NCBI GenBank assembly: GCA_037976565.1 | Contig: CP137669.1 | Span: 38,404,912-38,468,911 of the forward strand | Direction: 5' to 3' | Origin: Mesocentrotus franciscanus | Lineage: Eukaryota; Echinodermata; Echinoidea; Camarodonta; Strongylocentrotidae | DNA length: 64,000 nucleotides | Part shown: positions 1 to 10,149 of the stretch, in pieces | Numbering within the stretch: the stretch's first letter is position 1 | Layout: each line of letters begins with the position of its first letter | Made by a program: the position numbers and the translations under genes | The notes under the pieces: model-generated | Told to the model about the DNA's origin: nothing | The model's input: only the letters and a program-made list of their open reading frames with translations | Databases searched by the model: none

Positions 1-198
1 TAATTAATAAAATTCATATTTTCGCATCGAACTCCCTTTTAGACAAAATTAATAAATTTACATATCTTGAAAGTCAGATCCATTGTGTCCCTTGCAGAAT
101 GGAATTCATTTTGTTGACGAATAATGCACTTTTCTTTACCAAACCATATCTGTCATGGGCACCTCCAGAATGGAATGTATGGGTTAGCATTTTTCATG

Positions 199-1465
199 CT
201 GAACACAACAAAAAATTAACTCCCCCTTAATCCAAATTGCGTAACTTTTTAACGAAAAGGTATTGAGCAAAACAACTTGGCAGGAGTGTTCCTATACTTA
301 TTGACTACGGTAACTTTTCTGTGAAGATGTGATTGATCCACCGAGTCATGCATGAGTGAGCAAACATTAAAGGTACTATGTCCCATTTGCAGGCCAAAAA
401 TGAAAAAGTTAAATTCCAACAGCATTTGAAAGACAATACTAATTTAGAACTTCCTAAAAAAGGGGGCTTGAAAAAGTGGGAAAATATCGACTATTAGTTG
501 TCGAATCGACTTAGGAACTATAGAGCCAGTAAGTAATAGTCTGATTTTCAGACCATTGTACCGATTGGTCGTACATTTTATGCTGCGCAAAGATTCAATC
601 AGTTTAATTTTGGCCATTACAAGAAGTGGGTTATTGATGTAGACAAATGCTCATGTACCCTTTACAGCTCATTTTATGTATGTTATTACCAAAGATGAAA
701 AAAAGCCAGTCAGTCACCAATAGTGTCTGACAGTGAAGTCTAGCAAGTAAACGGGTTTCCTTACATAATTTGAATATTAGGACACTGCTAACTTTAAATT
801 TCACAGATAGGACATACATGACATATTCATAATTCCTGCAAAGTTCTACAGAATTTGATGTTGGCTGCAAAAGGACATAGTATCTTTAAAGGGAAAATTA
901 TCACTGTCACTTTTCAAAAGTCATAAGGGTCATTTTGGGATTATGTGAAACAAGATTTTAGTAAATTTGGTTTCTGGTGCATGTTTTTGTTGTTGTTGTT
1001 TATCATCCATTGCTTGACCCCAACACCTATCCCGACACTTTTTTCATTTATTGTCGGGTAAGCACAATTTTTAAAAAAAATCAACCCTTTTGAAATTGCA
1101 AAATTTATTCCACTTATTGAAAAAAAGAAAAAGAAGATATTTCTACCAAAATGTATCATCACATGTTGTGCGAACACAAGAGGTTGTCATCGTGTCTTGG
1201 TTGGGTGAGCACACTTAAAAATCGCGAAGAAATGCTAAAATGTACTGTCAAAACAGCATAAAACATAACCATTGTGACTTTTGAAAAGTTACAAATTTGC
1301 CTTTGTTTGTTCACTCATGCATTACCCAATGGAGCAATTTTATTTTTTCGAAAAAGTTAGTCAATACGTATAGGAACACTCCTGCCAAGTTATTTTGCTC
1401 AAAACCTTTTCTTTAAAAGCTACGCCATTTTGATTAAGGGGAGTTAATTTTGTTGTTGTGTTCAG
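199..1465. repeat. Foldback element with ~200-base inverted arms, interrupted by a MITE
   Basis: Positions 199-366 reappear in reverse complement at about 1300-1465, with only scattered differences; both arms include the motif AGGAACACTCCTGCCAAGTT. After the MITE at 371-885 the left arm resumes (about 886-927) and still pairs with the right arm near 1264-1300. No transposase is visible, so this is a non-autonomous foldback or long-TIR element. Its target duplication could not be fixed. Confidence 0.8.
371..885 (+). mobile_element. TTAA-target MITE, family A, copy 1
   Basis: A 515-base non-coding element flanked by TTAA at 367-370 and 886-889. Its ends are imperfect inverted repeats: AGGTACTATGTCCCATTTGC at the left, with the right end the reverse complement of AGATACTATGTCC. 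Three other copies lie in this window (6368-6901, 27044-27571, 61963-62493). It sits in the left arm of a foldback element whose right arm runs through the equivalent place without it. TTAA targets point to a piggyBac- or Kolobok-type transposase acting in trans (inference). Confidence 0.88.
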
Positions 1466-1691
1466 ATAATTGCTTGTTTTCAGGGAAGAATGATTTATTC
1501 ATTTGCCTATTAATCAGTCGATTTCCGTTTTTAAATTGTAAAAGATAGAACACTAAAAAGATGATGAAAATGGATGTAACTCATTTTTCAGAAAAGTGTG
1601 GGTTAACACTATATTGCACCCTCCTCTTCCCCTCAATTCCATGTCAAACTTTCTGTGGGATAAAAAAAAACACACACACAGGTAGCATATC

Positions 1692-2191
1692 NNNNNNNNN
1701 NNNNNNNNNNNNNNNNNNNNNNNNNNNNNNNNNNNNNNNNNNNNNNNNNNNNNNNNNNNNNNNNNNNNNNNNNNNNNNNNNNNNNNNNNNNNNNNNNNNN
1801 NNNNNNNNNNNNNNNNNNNNNNNNNNNNNNNNNNNNNNNNNNNNNNNNNNNNNNNNNNNNNNNNNNNNNNNNNNNNNNNNNNNNNNNNNNNNNNNNNNNN
1901 NNNNNNNNNNNNNNNNNNNNNNNNNNNNNNNNNNNNNNNNNNNNNNNNNNNNNNNNNNNNNNNNNNNNNNNNNNNNNNNNNNNNNNNNNNNNNNNNNNNN
2001 NNNNNNNNNNNNNNNNNNNNNNNNNNNNNNNNNNNNNNNNNNNNNNNNNNNNNNNNNNNNNNNNNNNNNNNNNNNNNNNNNNNNNNNNNNNNNNNNNNNN
2101 NNNNNNNNNNNNNNNNNNNNNNNNNNNNNNNNNNNNNNNNNNNNNNNNNNNNNNNNNNNNNNNNNNNNNNNNNNNNNNNNNNNNNNNNNNN
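1692..2191. other. Assembly gap (500 N)
   Basis: Exactly 500 unknown bases, a length often used as a placeholder, so the true distance is unknown. The left edge is a short CA repeat. Open frames that run through it are artefacts. Confidence 0.99.
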
Positions 2192-2329
2192 AGGGGCACA
2201 CGACACTGCACAAAAAATCGTTTCAACACAGTCGTTTTATGACAACGTTAACATTCATCACTGATTTGACGCATCTGACCATGCAACATTACTGGCAAAC
2301 AAACACGTTACATAAAACGCCTTCACCTG

Positions 2330-4190
2330 ATGTTGACTAATAACCGTCTGGTGCCTGCCAGTGCAATCTGTTCTTTATGTAGATGGGCGAAGCACGATTG
2401 GAGAGAAGTTATTGAGCCACATGACGTCAATGCGCAGTGTCAAGCCTTCTATAAAACCCTCTATGCTGCCATCAACGTCCACTTCCCAACTCAAATGAAA
2501 TTACACCAAACAGATAAACCATTGATAACTGGTAAAATAAAATATCTAATTCACAAACGGCAGCGTATATATGACCAACATAATAATAATGCTGATTGGA
2601 AACGTCTACGTAATAAAATCAAACAAATGATTAACAAGGCATCATCGGAATATTACCCAAGGCGTGTACAGCGAGTCAGCGACTGAAAAGACCAACCCTG
2701 CCGCCTGGTACCGGAGATTCGCGTGATGACAGGTAGAAAGCGGACCAGCGTCCCATTGCCATTACCTTGGTTAGATTCAGAGGACAAGGAGATTGCTAAC
2801 TAATGAGCACTTCATTTCAATTTCATGAGACTTAGACCCACTAAACGCCCAGCCTACCTGCCTTTTGCCATCGCCCAAACCAAGTCCAACAGTCCACCCT
2901 TGGGAGGTACAGAAGGCACTGGCCAAAGTTTAAATACAGCGTGTGGCCCGATCGCATTCCTCTCGTATCATACGAATTCTAGTTATGAACTTGCTACTCC
3001 CCTCACTTACGTGATCAACTCATCTTTCAACAAGACGTAGTTCCTGCTGAATGGAGCAATTGTAGTACCCATCCCCAAGTCGGACCCACCATCCAATGAG
3101 AAGCTCCGCCCTGTATCACTCACAGATCATTTTGCCAAAATTACAGAAGGTTTCGCAAAATGGGTAATTAACGACATAGAACCCAATTTGGATCAGATGC
3201 AGTTTGGAAACCAAAAAAACAAAAAAACATGTCAACATTCTACACAAAGTATTTGTTAATTCAGACAAACCAAAATCCTCATCAACAATAGTTGACAGAC
3301 TTTTCTAAAGCCTTCGACCGAATCGACCATACTATCGCCATAACAAAACTCATCAGCTTAGGAGTTCGCCCTGCATTGTGCCATGGATCATGAGTTTCTT
3401 GCAATCCCGTCAACAATGTACCCGTTACAGATCGGTTTTATCTGAATGGTCAATGTTGCAGGCTGGAGTACCACAGGAACTCGCTTAGGGCCCATTGTCT
3501 TTCTAGCCATGATTAATGACGCAGCGCCACCGACCGGCATCAACGCCTACAGATACGCCGACGACATGACGCCGTTGAATGTCGACTCGATGAACCATCC
3601 AGCATACAGAGTGCCGTCACAGACCTCGCCACATGGTCAGAGGCCAACCACATGAAACTGGACGCCACCAAATGTTTTGCAATGGAAGTCAATTTCACAC
3701 GAAATCCTACCATCCCACCGCAATTTGCATCGATGGCCAAGAATTACAATCTGTCAATATTATAAAGCTTCTCGGCATTCTGATCCAAAGTGACCTGAAA
3801 TGGGAATCAAATGTTACCAATATCCTCAAAAGAGCAAACGGAAAACTCTATCCCATTAACGATTTGTTAACCATGGAACACCGGTTTGGAATAGCGGCAT
3901 CACCAAGAAACAATGCGAAAGCTTAGAAAAAATCCAAAAGCGAGCCCTCCGCATCATCATTGGTGCTCGGTATACAACTTACCAGAACGCTCTTACCTGC
4001 TTTGATATATGCAATCACTTGAGCAACGGAGACTTTCGCAGCACATCTTTCATTGGAAACTGTATTTCCAGTAACCAGTTAAAAAACGTCTTACCACAGA
4101 TTACTAAAAAAAAAAGAGTTCTTAGACATACTATGAAACTACCTGAACTACGGTACGTTGCCGATCAAACAGAGTGAAAAATAGCCCCAT
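2330..4190 (+). pseudogene. Decayed LINE reverse transcriptase
   Basis: Scattered plus-strand reading-frame pieces in the order expected of a non-LTR retrotransposon. About 2390-2680 resembles the linker before the RT domain (motif PLITGKIKYLIHKRQRIYD). About 3040-3330 holds the first RT blocks and a FDRIDH motif (KAFD-like), and 3446-3600 holds GTRLGPIVFLAMIND followed by YADDM, the RT catalytic box. About 3650-3800 has MKLDATKC and LLGILIQSDLKWESNV, and about 3930-3960 EKIQKRALRIIIG, the usual region downstream of RT. Several frameshifts and stops separate the pieces, so it is inactive. The 5' part is missing or lies in the assembly gap. The clade looks CR1/Jockey-like, but this is not certain. 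A tail near 5225-5262 (AATAAAA followed by AATTCAATTCAA) may be its 3' end. Confidence 0.85.
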
Positions 4191-4499
4191 ACCATCACTT
4201 ATACGCACCCACAATTCTAGTTTTAATATTACCAATATCATAGTTATGATGTACAGTGTAAACCCTATAAGTGCAATACTTGAATGCAAACTATGGTTTC
4301 AATTTAAAATGATACACACAATGTAATGAAATCAAGTTTTTATGTGGATTATTTTATACATTTATATTTTTTTATATACACACCTGTATATACTTTTAAA
4401 TATTTATACTGGGGTCTAATCTTTGTATTATAAAAGAAACACTACATCTTTGTATCGGTTAAAAATCTTTGACCATTTATTTTTAATTGTTTAAATGAC

Positions 4500-5045
4500 T
4501 GAAATTATCTTCCATGGCCAATGTCACAGTTGTCTCCTCTTCCTCTTCCTCTACCACTTCTACTTTTCCACCTCCTTCTTCATCTTGCCCTTCTCCTTCT
4601 CATTCGTGTTTTAACAAGCCACTTTTCCCTCTTTCTTCTTCTTCTATAATATCACTTCTTCTAATAATTCCCTTTTTATAATCTGGATAAACCAGTATAA
4701 CCTTTTACTTTGAGTAGCTTTTACCAAGAGTATATTGTTCATTCATACAATTTGCCATATACAAGTATTTTTTTCTACATTACTTCGCTCTATCATTTGT
4801 ACTTTGTATAATGTGTAATGGTTGGATATTGATACCTTATGATATTGTTACTATTCGCACTACCCTCCGTCTATCCTCCTACTATCCCTACTTGAATCTT
4901 CTTCTTTTTCCTCCTTCTTCTACTTTTTCTCTTCTTTTTCCTCTTCATCTTCTTCTCAATCTTACCATCTTCTTTTCTTTTCTTTCTTTACTCTACACCA
5001 TTATCATGTTCTACTCCACTTTTCTTTATCTCCTTTTATATATTA
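4500..5045. repeat. Pyrimidine-rich low-complexity tract
   Basis: Long runs of CT, CTT and TTC between short AT-rich stretches. The frame at 4811-5053 is a by-product of this composition (Leu/Phe/Ser-rich). No gene is seen; 4191-4499 is AT-rich and also featureless. Confidence 0.7.
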
Positions 5046-5262
5046 TGAGTTAGGGACATCAAATAAGAAATTAGAATTTTATAGTTAAATATTATTTTAC
5101 ACAATTTACTCATTCACGTTCAGTTCATTAATTTTGATGTCATTTGCTATGAATGTTTTTATATATTGTATTTTACATTTGTAAAACATTGCCCAATTCG
5201 CCGTTTAGGCCGCGATGAATTGTTATTCTTTTACTCAATAAAACCATTATCAATTCAATTCA

Positions 5263-5690
5263 ATGCTATAGAGCCGTCGCCGAAATTGCTGAATAAGTAT
5301 GACTCAAAGAAAAGAGTGGTGAAAGTTAACCTCAACCTCGTGCATATTCGCAATTTCGAGCGAACAGCGCCGATACGTGAATAGTCATATTTGCTGCGCC
5401 GCTACCGAGCATGTGTACTTTCTCTTCGCCATTTTAATCAACGATATACAGCATGGGATGAATTGGGTTAGGACGAGGAATCACCCTTTTTCCTATCGAA
5501 GACATCTTCAAATTATAATTTCAAGTGGTTGTCCAGATGCCCAGGAGTCGAAAAACATTGTAAATTTTAAGTCAAAATTGTAATTACTACTTCTTTACAT
5601 TTCAAAAATGTGCCCCAACCCACTGTTTGAATCGCTTTCCTATGCAGGCTCTGGAGCTCTGAGGCCTTTGGCCGCGGAGCTCCCTGGAGT
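5263..5690. other. No gene recognised
   Basis: Short open frames only, with no recognisable protein and no splice-site pairs. A GC-rich partial palindrome around GAGCTC lies at 5645-5690, just outside the next foldback element. Confidence 0.5.
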
Positions 5691-5696
5691 TAGGGA

Positions 5697-6235
5697 AGAA
5701 ATAGACTGAAAATTTCTCTCTTCGCTCGTTAGCCTTTTTTGAGTAGGGTCGGCTCGGGCATTGTGGCGTGCGCCTGTAATCCAGCTAACAATGGAAGTTA
5801 CAAACTGATTCAGCTGAGGACGCAGGTTCGAAACTGAGTCACGTCTTTCGGATGGTGACGTTAAAGTCGGTCCCCAGACGTTAACAATCATATCTCATTG
5901 ATACAGGTCTGTAAAAACCCAATTACACACACACACACACTCCTCTCTTTAGAGACAGAAGCCGGCCATAGGGTCTCCTGAGTCCTGACAGAAGTTGGTG
6001 GGACGAAGTCACGAAAGTCCCACCAAAAGTGCCACCCAACTTTGGACTAAAATGTCATTTCAGCGGATTCATATCCGATGCATTTATAGTTGAAAATTAG
6101 GCCTAGGCTTATATACATCAGTTCCCTCTGAGAGACCCTATGGCTGGCTTCTGTCTCTAAAGAGAGGAGCCGACTCTACCCAAATAAGAGGCTAACGAAC
6201 GAAAGAGACAGAAATTTTCGGTCTAGGGGAGAAGG
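5697..6235. repeat. Foldback element with ~110-base arms, left arm interrupted by a SINE
   Basis: The right arm (6128-6235, including TCTCTAAAGAGAGGAGCCGA) is the reverse complement of a left arm split into 5697-5755 and 5941-5977. The right arm is continuous at the point where the left arm carries 185 extra bases, so it acts as an internal empty site. The spacer 5978-6127 has no open frame of note. Confidence 0.85.
5756..5940 (+). mobile_element. 7SL-RNA-like SINE with (CA)n tail
   Basis: The 185-base insert begins GGGCATTGTGGCGTGCGCCT and continues TGTAATCCAGCTAA, closely resembling the 5' Alu domain of SRP (7SL) RNA. It goes on with GCTGAGGACGCAGG and TTCGAAACTGAGTC, matching the 7SL stretch with GCTGAGG, GGATCGC and TTGAGTC. 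GGTTCGAAACT at about 5825 also resembles a Pol III B box. The 3' half (GGTGACGTTAAAGTCGG) is not 7SL-like, and the element ends in (CA)n. Any target duplication is at most 3 bases (CTC). The boundaries are set by the uninterrupted opposite arm of the host foldback. A chance or tRNA-derived resemblance is the alternative. Confidence 0.68.
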
Positions 6236-6367
6236 ATCTGTGAACTACTCAACTAGTAAAACTAAAGTAGTAATCCCATTCTCTCTTACTTTTTTAGGCC
6301 TCGTAAGGCTAGTATTACTCTAATTAAGATTCATATTTGATTTTTCACCTCCAATGTAAAGCCTTAC

Positions 6368-6901
6368 AGGTATATCCCATTTGCAGGGCAAAAATTAAAA
6401 GGTTAAATTCCAACGGCATTTGAAAGACAATACTAATTTAGAACTTCCCTAAAAAAAGGGGGGCTTGAAAATGTCTTTAAGTGGGAAAATAGCAACTATT
6501 AGTTGTCGAATCGACTTAGGAGCTATATTAGAGCCAGTAAGTAATAGTCTGATTTTTCAGACCATTGTACCGAATGGTCGTACCTTTATGCTCCGCAAAG
6601 ATTCATTCAGTTTAATTTTGGCCATTATAAGAAGTGGGTTATTGATGTAGACAAATGCTCATGTACCCTTTACAGCTCATTTTATGTATGTTATTACCAA
6701 AGATGAGAAAAAGCCAGTCAGTCACTCAATAGTGTCTGACAGTGAAATCTAGCAAGTAAACGGGTTTCCTTGCATAATTTGAATATTAGGACACTGCTAA
6801 CGTTTAAATTTCACAGATAGGATATACTGTACATGACATATTCATAATTCCTGCAAAGTTCTACATAATTTGATGTTGGCTGCAAAAGGGACATAGTATC
6901 T
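6368..6901 (+). mobile_element. TTAA-target MITE, family A, copy 2
   Basis: Near-identical over its length to the copy at 371-885. The right end is intact (GGGACATAGTATCT then TTAA at 6902-6905). The left end is damaged: the TTAA is lost and the terminal repeat reads AGGTATATCCCATTTGC. Confidence 0.88.
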
Positions 6902-6905
6902 TTAA

Positions 6906-7277
6906 AGGGATTGGGTAACTTTGTCTCAGATTCTGAAACAAAATCCTGGATTTAGCTCATGCTGCAATAATTATGAACCTTTAGGTCAGTAAGGAACCCC
7001 ATGACTTTTACAAGCCGATCGCCTGTCTGATTATCAAGAAATTTATGATTGGAAATCAAAATCAAATTTTGCGTTTTCCTAACGGTTTTCATAACACTAC
7101 AGTCTATTGGGGAAAATGAGTATGTTAAAACCGATGACTCAAAGATTGTTACTTTTTTTAAGGCGCTTCATGATCATTTTGGAGCGCAATTTTTTCAGGG
7201 CTTCATTATTACACCATATCACACCATATCACAGACACTGATAACACATAGGGCCATGCATCTCAGATTTAACATTG
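6906..7277. other. No gene recognised
   Basis: AT-rich spacer. The open frame beginning at 7049 resembles no known protein and runs into the next MITE, so it is not called. Confidence 0.5.
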
Positions 7278-7281
7278 TTAA

Positions 7282-7668
7282 AGATAAAGACCAGTTCTGG
7301 TCATGCGATTGCATTGGGAAAGAAACGTTGTGGAATCGATCGAAAACGTTGATCATCTAGCATAAGTCTTGGTGTGTACTGCAAGGTTCTGGAATCATCA
7401 AAATGATAAGAAATTTGGCCAAGTCTTGGTAAAGTTACAAGCACTGTACACAGAAAGATGTATATGGGACTATGTGACACCGCCGACACGTGCACGATAT
7501 CTATTTGGTCCCAATAGATATAATAATTTACCAAATATATCAATTAGAAGAAGGTTTCCCGGCAAAATTTGTATCATCACGTATTAGTCATATTCTTTCA
7601 CATGATCGGTAATGAGAGCTTCCATTTCATTTTTTGAGAGGGGGCGTTTCCAAAACTGGTCTATACCT
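7282..7668 (+). mobile_element. TTAA-target MITE, family B, copy 1
   Basis: A 387-base element flanked by TTAA at 7278-7281 and 7669-7672. The left end is AGATAAAGACCAGTTCTGG; the right end is the reverse complement of AGGTATAGACCAGTTTTGG. A second copy lies at 54498-54886. No coding capacity. Confidence 0.87.
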
Positions 7669-7689
7669 TTAAACGATGCCTTTAACTCG

Positions 7690-8545
7690 AGTGTCTGATC
7701 GCACTCGGTTTTGTGTGCTAAAATCCTTCCCATAGAGATTGCACACACCCATATGCAGTCTATGTGCATTGCGCGCTCATGCAAAATTGGTCAATGTTTT
7801 TATTATTACCAAATTGAGATTCAAACCTTTATCGCTCGTGATCCTAAGGTGATATTCAATAAATGATCTCATATGAAAGAGCAGGTTTTTCTCCATAATT
7901 CCCAAAGGGGCTCATTTCCGAATTATAAAAATATCTTGATCAAAACAGCGATTTAAACATTGTTCCCATCGTAGCTGCGATATTTGCCACTCTCCTGAAG
8001 TGAACCCCCGAGGCTTATGCAGGGCTAGATAATATCCATGTGCTTATTTTTTCGCTGGCTCCAAGGGATCAAAAGCGATAACAGTTTGAAAATACCCTTC
8101 CCCTTATTTTTTGGATCAGCTAAATAGGGAGGCGTGAGCTCCGCTCTGCCCGAACCCATGGTGACAGCGCGTAAAATCTGCACATGCATATGCATTCAGA
8201 CCGCGACAGTCACCACGTGTGGAACGTGCACACGGAAGACACCGGAGGAGAGGCTTGCGATCGCGCCAAGTTACGCATGCAGCTAAGCAACACGCATACG
8301 CTTGCATATTGCACAATGCAGCTGTTTAGCTATAATTACTGTAGCAAAACAAAATAAGTAAGTCTCTGCGTGTACGCTTTTTCGTTGATTCTGACAAAAA
8401 ATGATGAATATTTCTGTGATTTTTTTTTGGGGGGGGGACTGTATCCTTGGATAGAAACATGAAACTCGGTGAGTCTTCAAATTAGAAATGTATTATTCTG
8501 AGTGAATAATTTTTTCAATTATCCAACCATAATGGTAGGGTGTCT
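7690..8545 (+). repeat. Duplicated unit, copy 1
   Basis: About 850 bases, repeated with moderate divergence at 8548-9895. Shared landmarks include CCCATAGAGATTGCAC, TCATATGAAAGAGCAG, ATATCTTGATCAAAACAGC, GCGCGTAAAATCTGCACATG and AAATGTATTATTCTGA. No open frame is conserved between the copies, so it looks non-coding. Confidence 0.8.
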
Positions 8546-8547
8546 GA

Positions 8548-9895
8548 TCCCGCACCCGATGTTAAGTGCTAAACTTCTTCCCATAGAGATTGCACGCATC
8601 CCTATGCAGTCTACGTTAACCCTGTAACCGATCATCGGATCGGGGGCCGATCATCGCCGATCATGGAGATCGAAAATTAAATTCGAAAATTTTCAAGTTA
8701 AGGGCTATCAAATGCTTTTAAAAATGCATAGCTGGGATTATTTTGTCATTTGGAGTTGTTGTGGACCATGTTTGTTGATATTTAGTGCCTTTTCATGACT
8801 TTGAAATTAATAATATTGGTCTAAGAAAGAGGCAAAACATGCGAGCCGCCATCTTGGATCATAATGTAGGCACGCATTTTTTGTCCATTGTCATTAAAAT
8901 CCAAGATGGCGGCTCGCATGTTTTGCCTCTATTTTATCAATTTCAAAGTCATGAAAAGGCACTTAGTATCCACAAACATGGTCTACAACAACTCTAAATG
9001 ACAAAATAATCCCAGCTATGCATTTTTTTTAAGCATTTGATAGCCCAAAACTTGGAAATTTTCGCATTAAAAAAATAAATAAATAAATATCTGCCAATTT
9101 TTTGGCCAATATTTTTCGCAGATACCGATCAAAGGTGCGAGGGTGTCGCCCGATCTTCCGATCCGATCAAAGCCCCAACTTACAGGGTTAGTCTATGTGC
9201 ATTGCACGATCATGCAAAAATGGTCAAAGTTTTTTTTCAAAAGCGAGATTCAAACCTTTATTCTTTGTGATCCTGAAGGTGATACTCAATAAATGAGGTG
9301 TCATATGAAAGAGCAGATTAATCCCCATATTTCCAAAGGGGCGTTATCTCGAAATTCTAAAAATATCTTGGTCAAAACAGCTGGCGATAAGTAGTCCCAG
9401 TCGTAAGGAATATATCCATACGCTTATTTTTTCGCTAGCCCCCAGGGATCACAAACAATTACAGTTTGAAAATACCCTTCCTCCCATTTTTCAGATCAGC
9501 TAAGTAGGGAGGCGCGCGCAGGCCGAACGCATGGTGATAGCGCGTAAAATCTGCACATGAATATGCATTGGACCGCGTGTGTGTATTGGCAAAGAGACCT
9601 GAAGTGGATGCCCATTGAAGACAATGGATTGCCGTCGCCGAAGGCGCATGCAGCTAAGCAACACGCAGACGCTTCATATTGCGCATTCAGCATATTGCGC
9701 ATCGAGCTGTTTTGCTAAATTTAGCAAAACAACATAACTCTGCGTGTAAGTCTTTTTCGTCGATACTGACAAAAATAGCATGAATATTTCTTTATTTGAG
9801 GGGGCTTATCTTTTGATAGAAACATCGGTGAGTCTTGAAATTTGAAATGTATTATTCTGAATGAATGATTTTTTCAATTATTCAACCACAATGGT
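8548..9895 (+). repeat. Duplicated unit, copy 2, with a foldback element inside
   Basis: Tandem, diverged copy of 7690-8545. It is split at GCAGTCTA by the 574-base palindromic element at 8616-9189 and resumes at GTCTATGTGCATTGCACG. A short (AAAT)n run lies near 9070-9090 inside the insert. Confidence 0.8.
8616..9189. mobile_element. Near-palindromic foldback MITE with ~250-base arms
   Basis: The two halves are reverse complements: AACCCTGTAA at the left end, TTACAGGGTT at the right, and matching bases throughout (for example TGGGATTATTTTGTCATTTG against CAAATGACAAAATAATCCCA, allowing one change). The centre is GAGGCAAAACATGCGAGCCG, then CCATCTTGGAT, a ~40-base spacer and the inverse. An 8-base flank AGTCTACG/AGTCTATG looks like a diverged target duplication. 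The other copy of the duplicated unit lacks the insert. hAT-like by target length, otherwise unclassified. Confidence 0.85.
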
Positions 9896-9989
9896 GAAAA
9901 ACGATCCAAAAGGGAAAATTGAAAAATCAACTTCAGACACCCTGATAATGGTGAAAAACAAACCAAAAGGGAAACTTGAAAATTTCTTC

Positions 9990-10145
9990 AGACACCCTAC
10001 TTCAGTCTTCAGGATCACAAAGAATAAAGGTTTGAATCTCGATTTGGTAATAAAAACATTGACCAATTTTGCAAGATCGCGAATGCACAGACTTGCATAG
10101 GGCTGCGTGCAATCTCTATGGGAAGGATTTTAGCACACAACGTGT
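9990..10145 (-). repeat. Inverted partial third copy of the duplicated unit
   Basis: Reverse complement of 7710-7855, including AGGATCACAAAGAATAAAGG and CAATCTCTATGGGAAGGATT. With copies 1 and 2 it makes a direct-plus-inverted arrangement, so 7690-10145 may itself be one long-arm element. Confidence 0.78.
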
Positions 10146-10149
10146 GTAC

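Noticed and set aside
1553..2340. Open frames crossing the run of N
   Set aside because: They are open only because unknown bases contain no stops.
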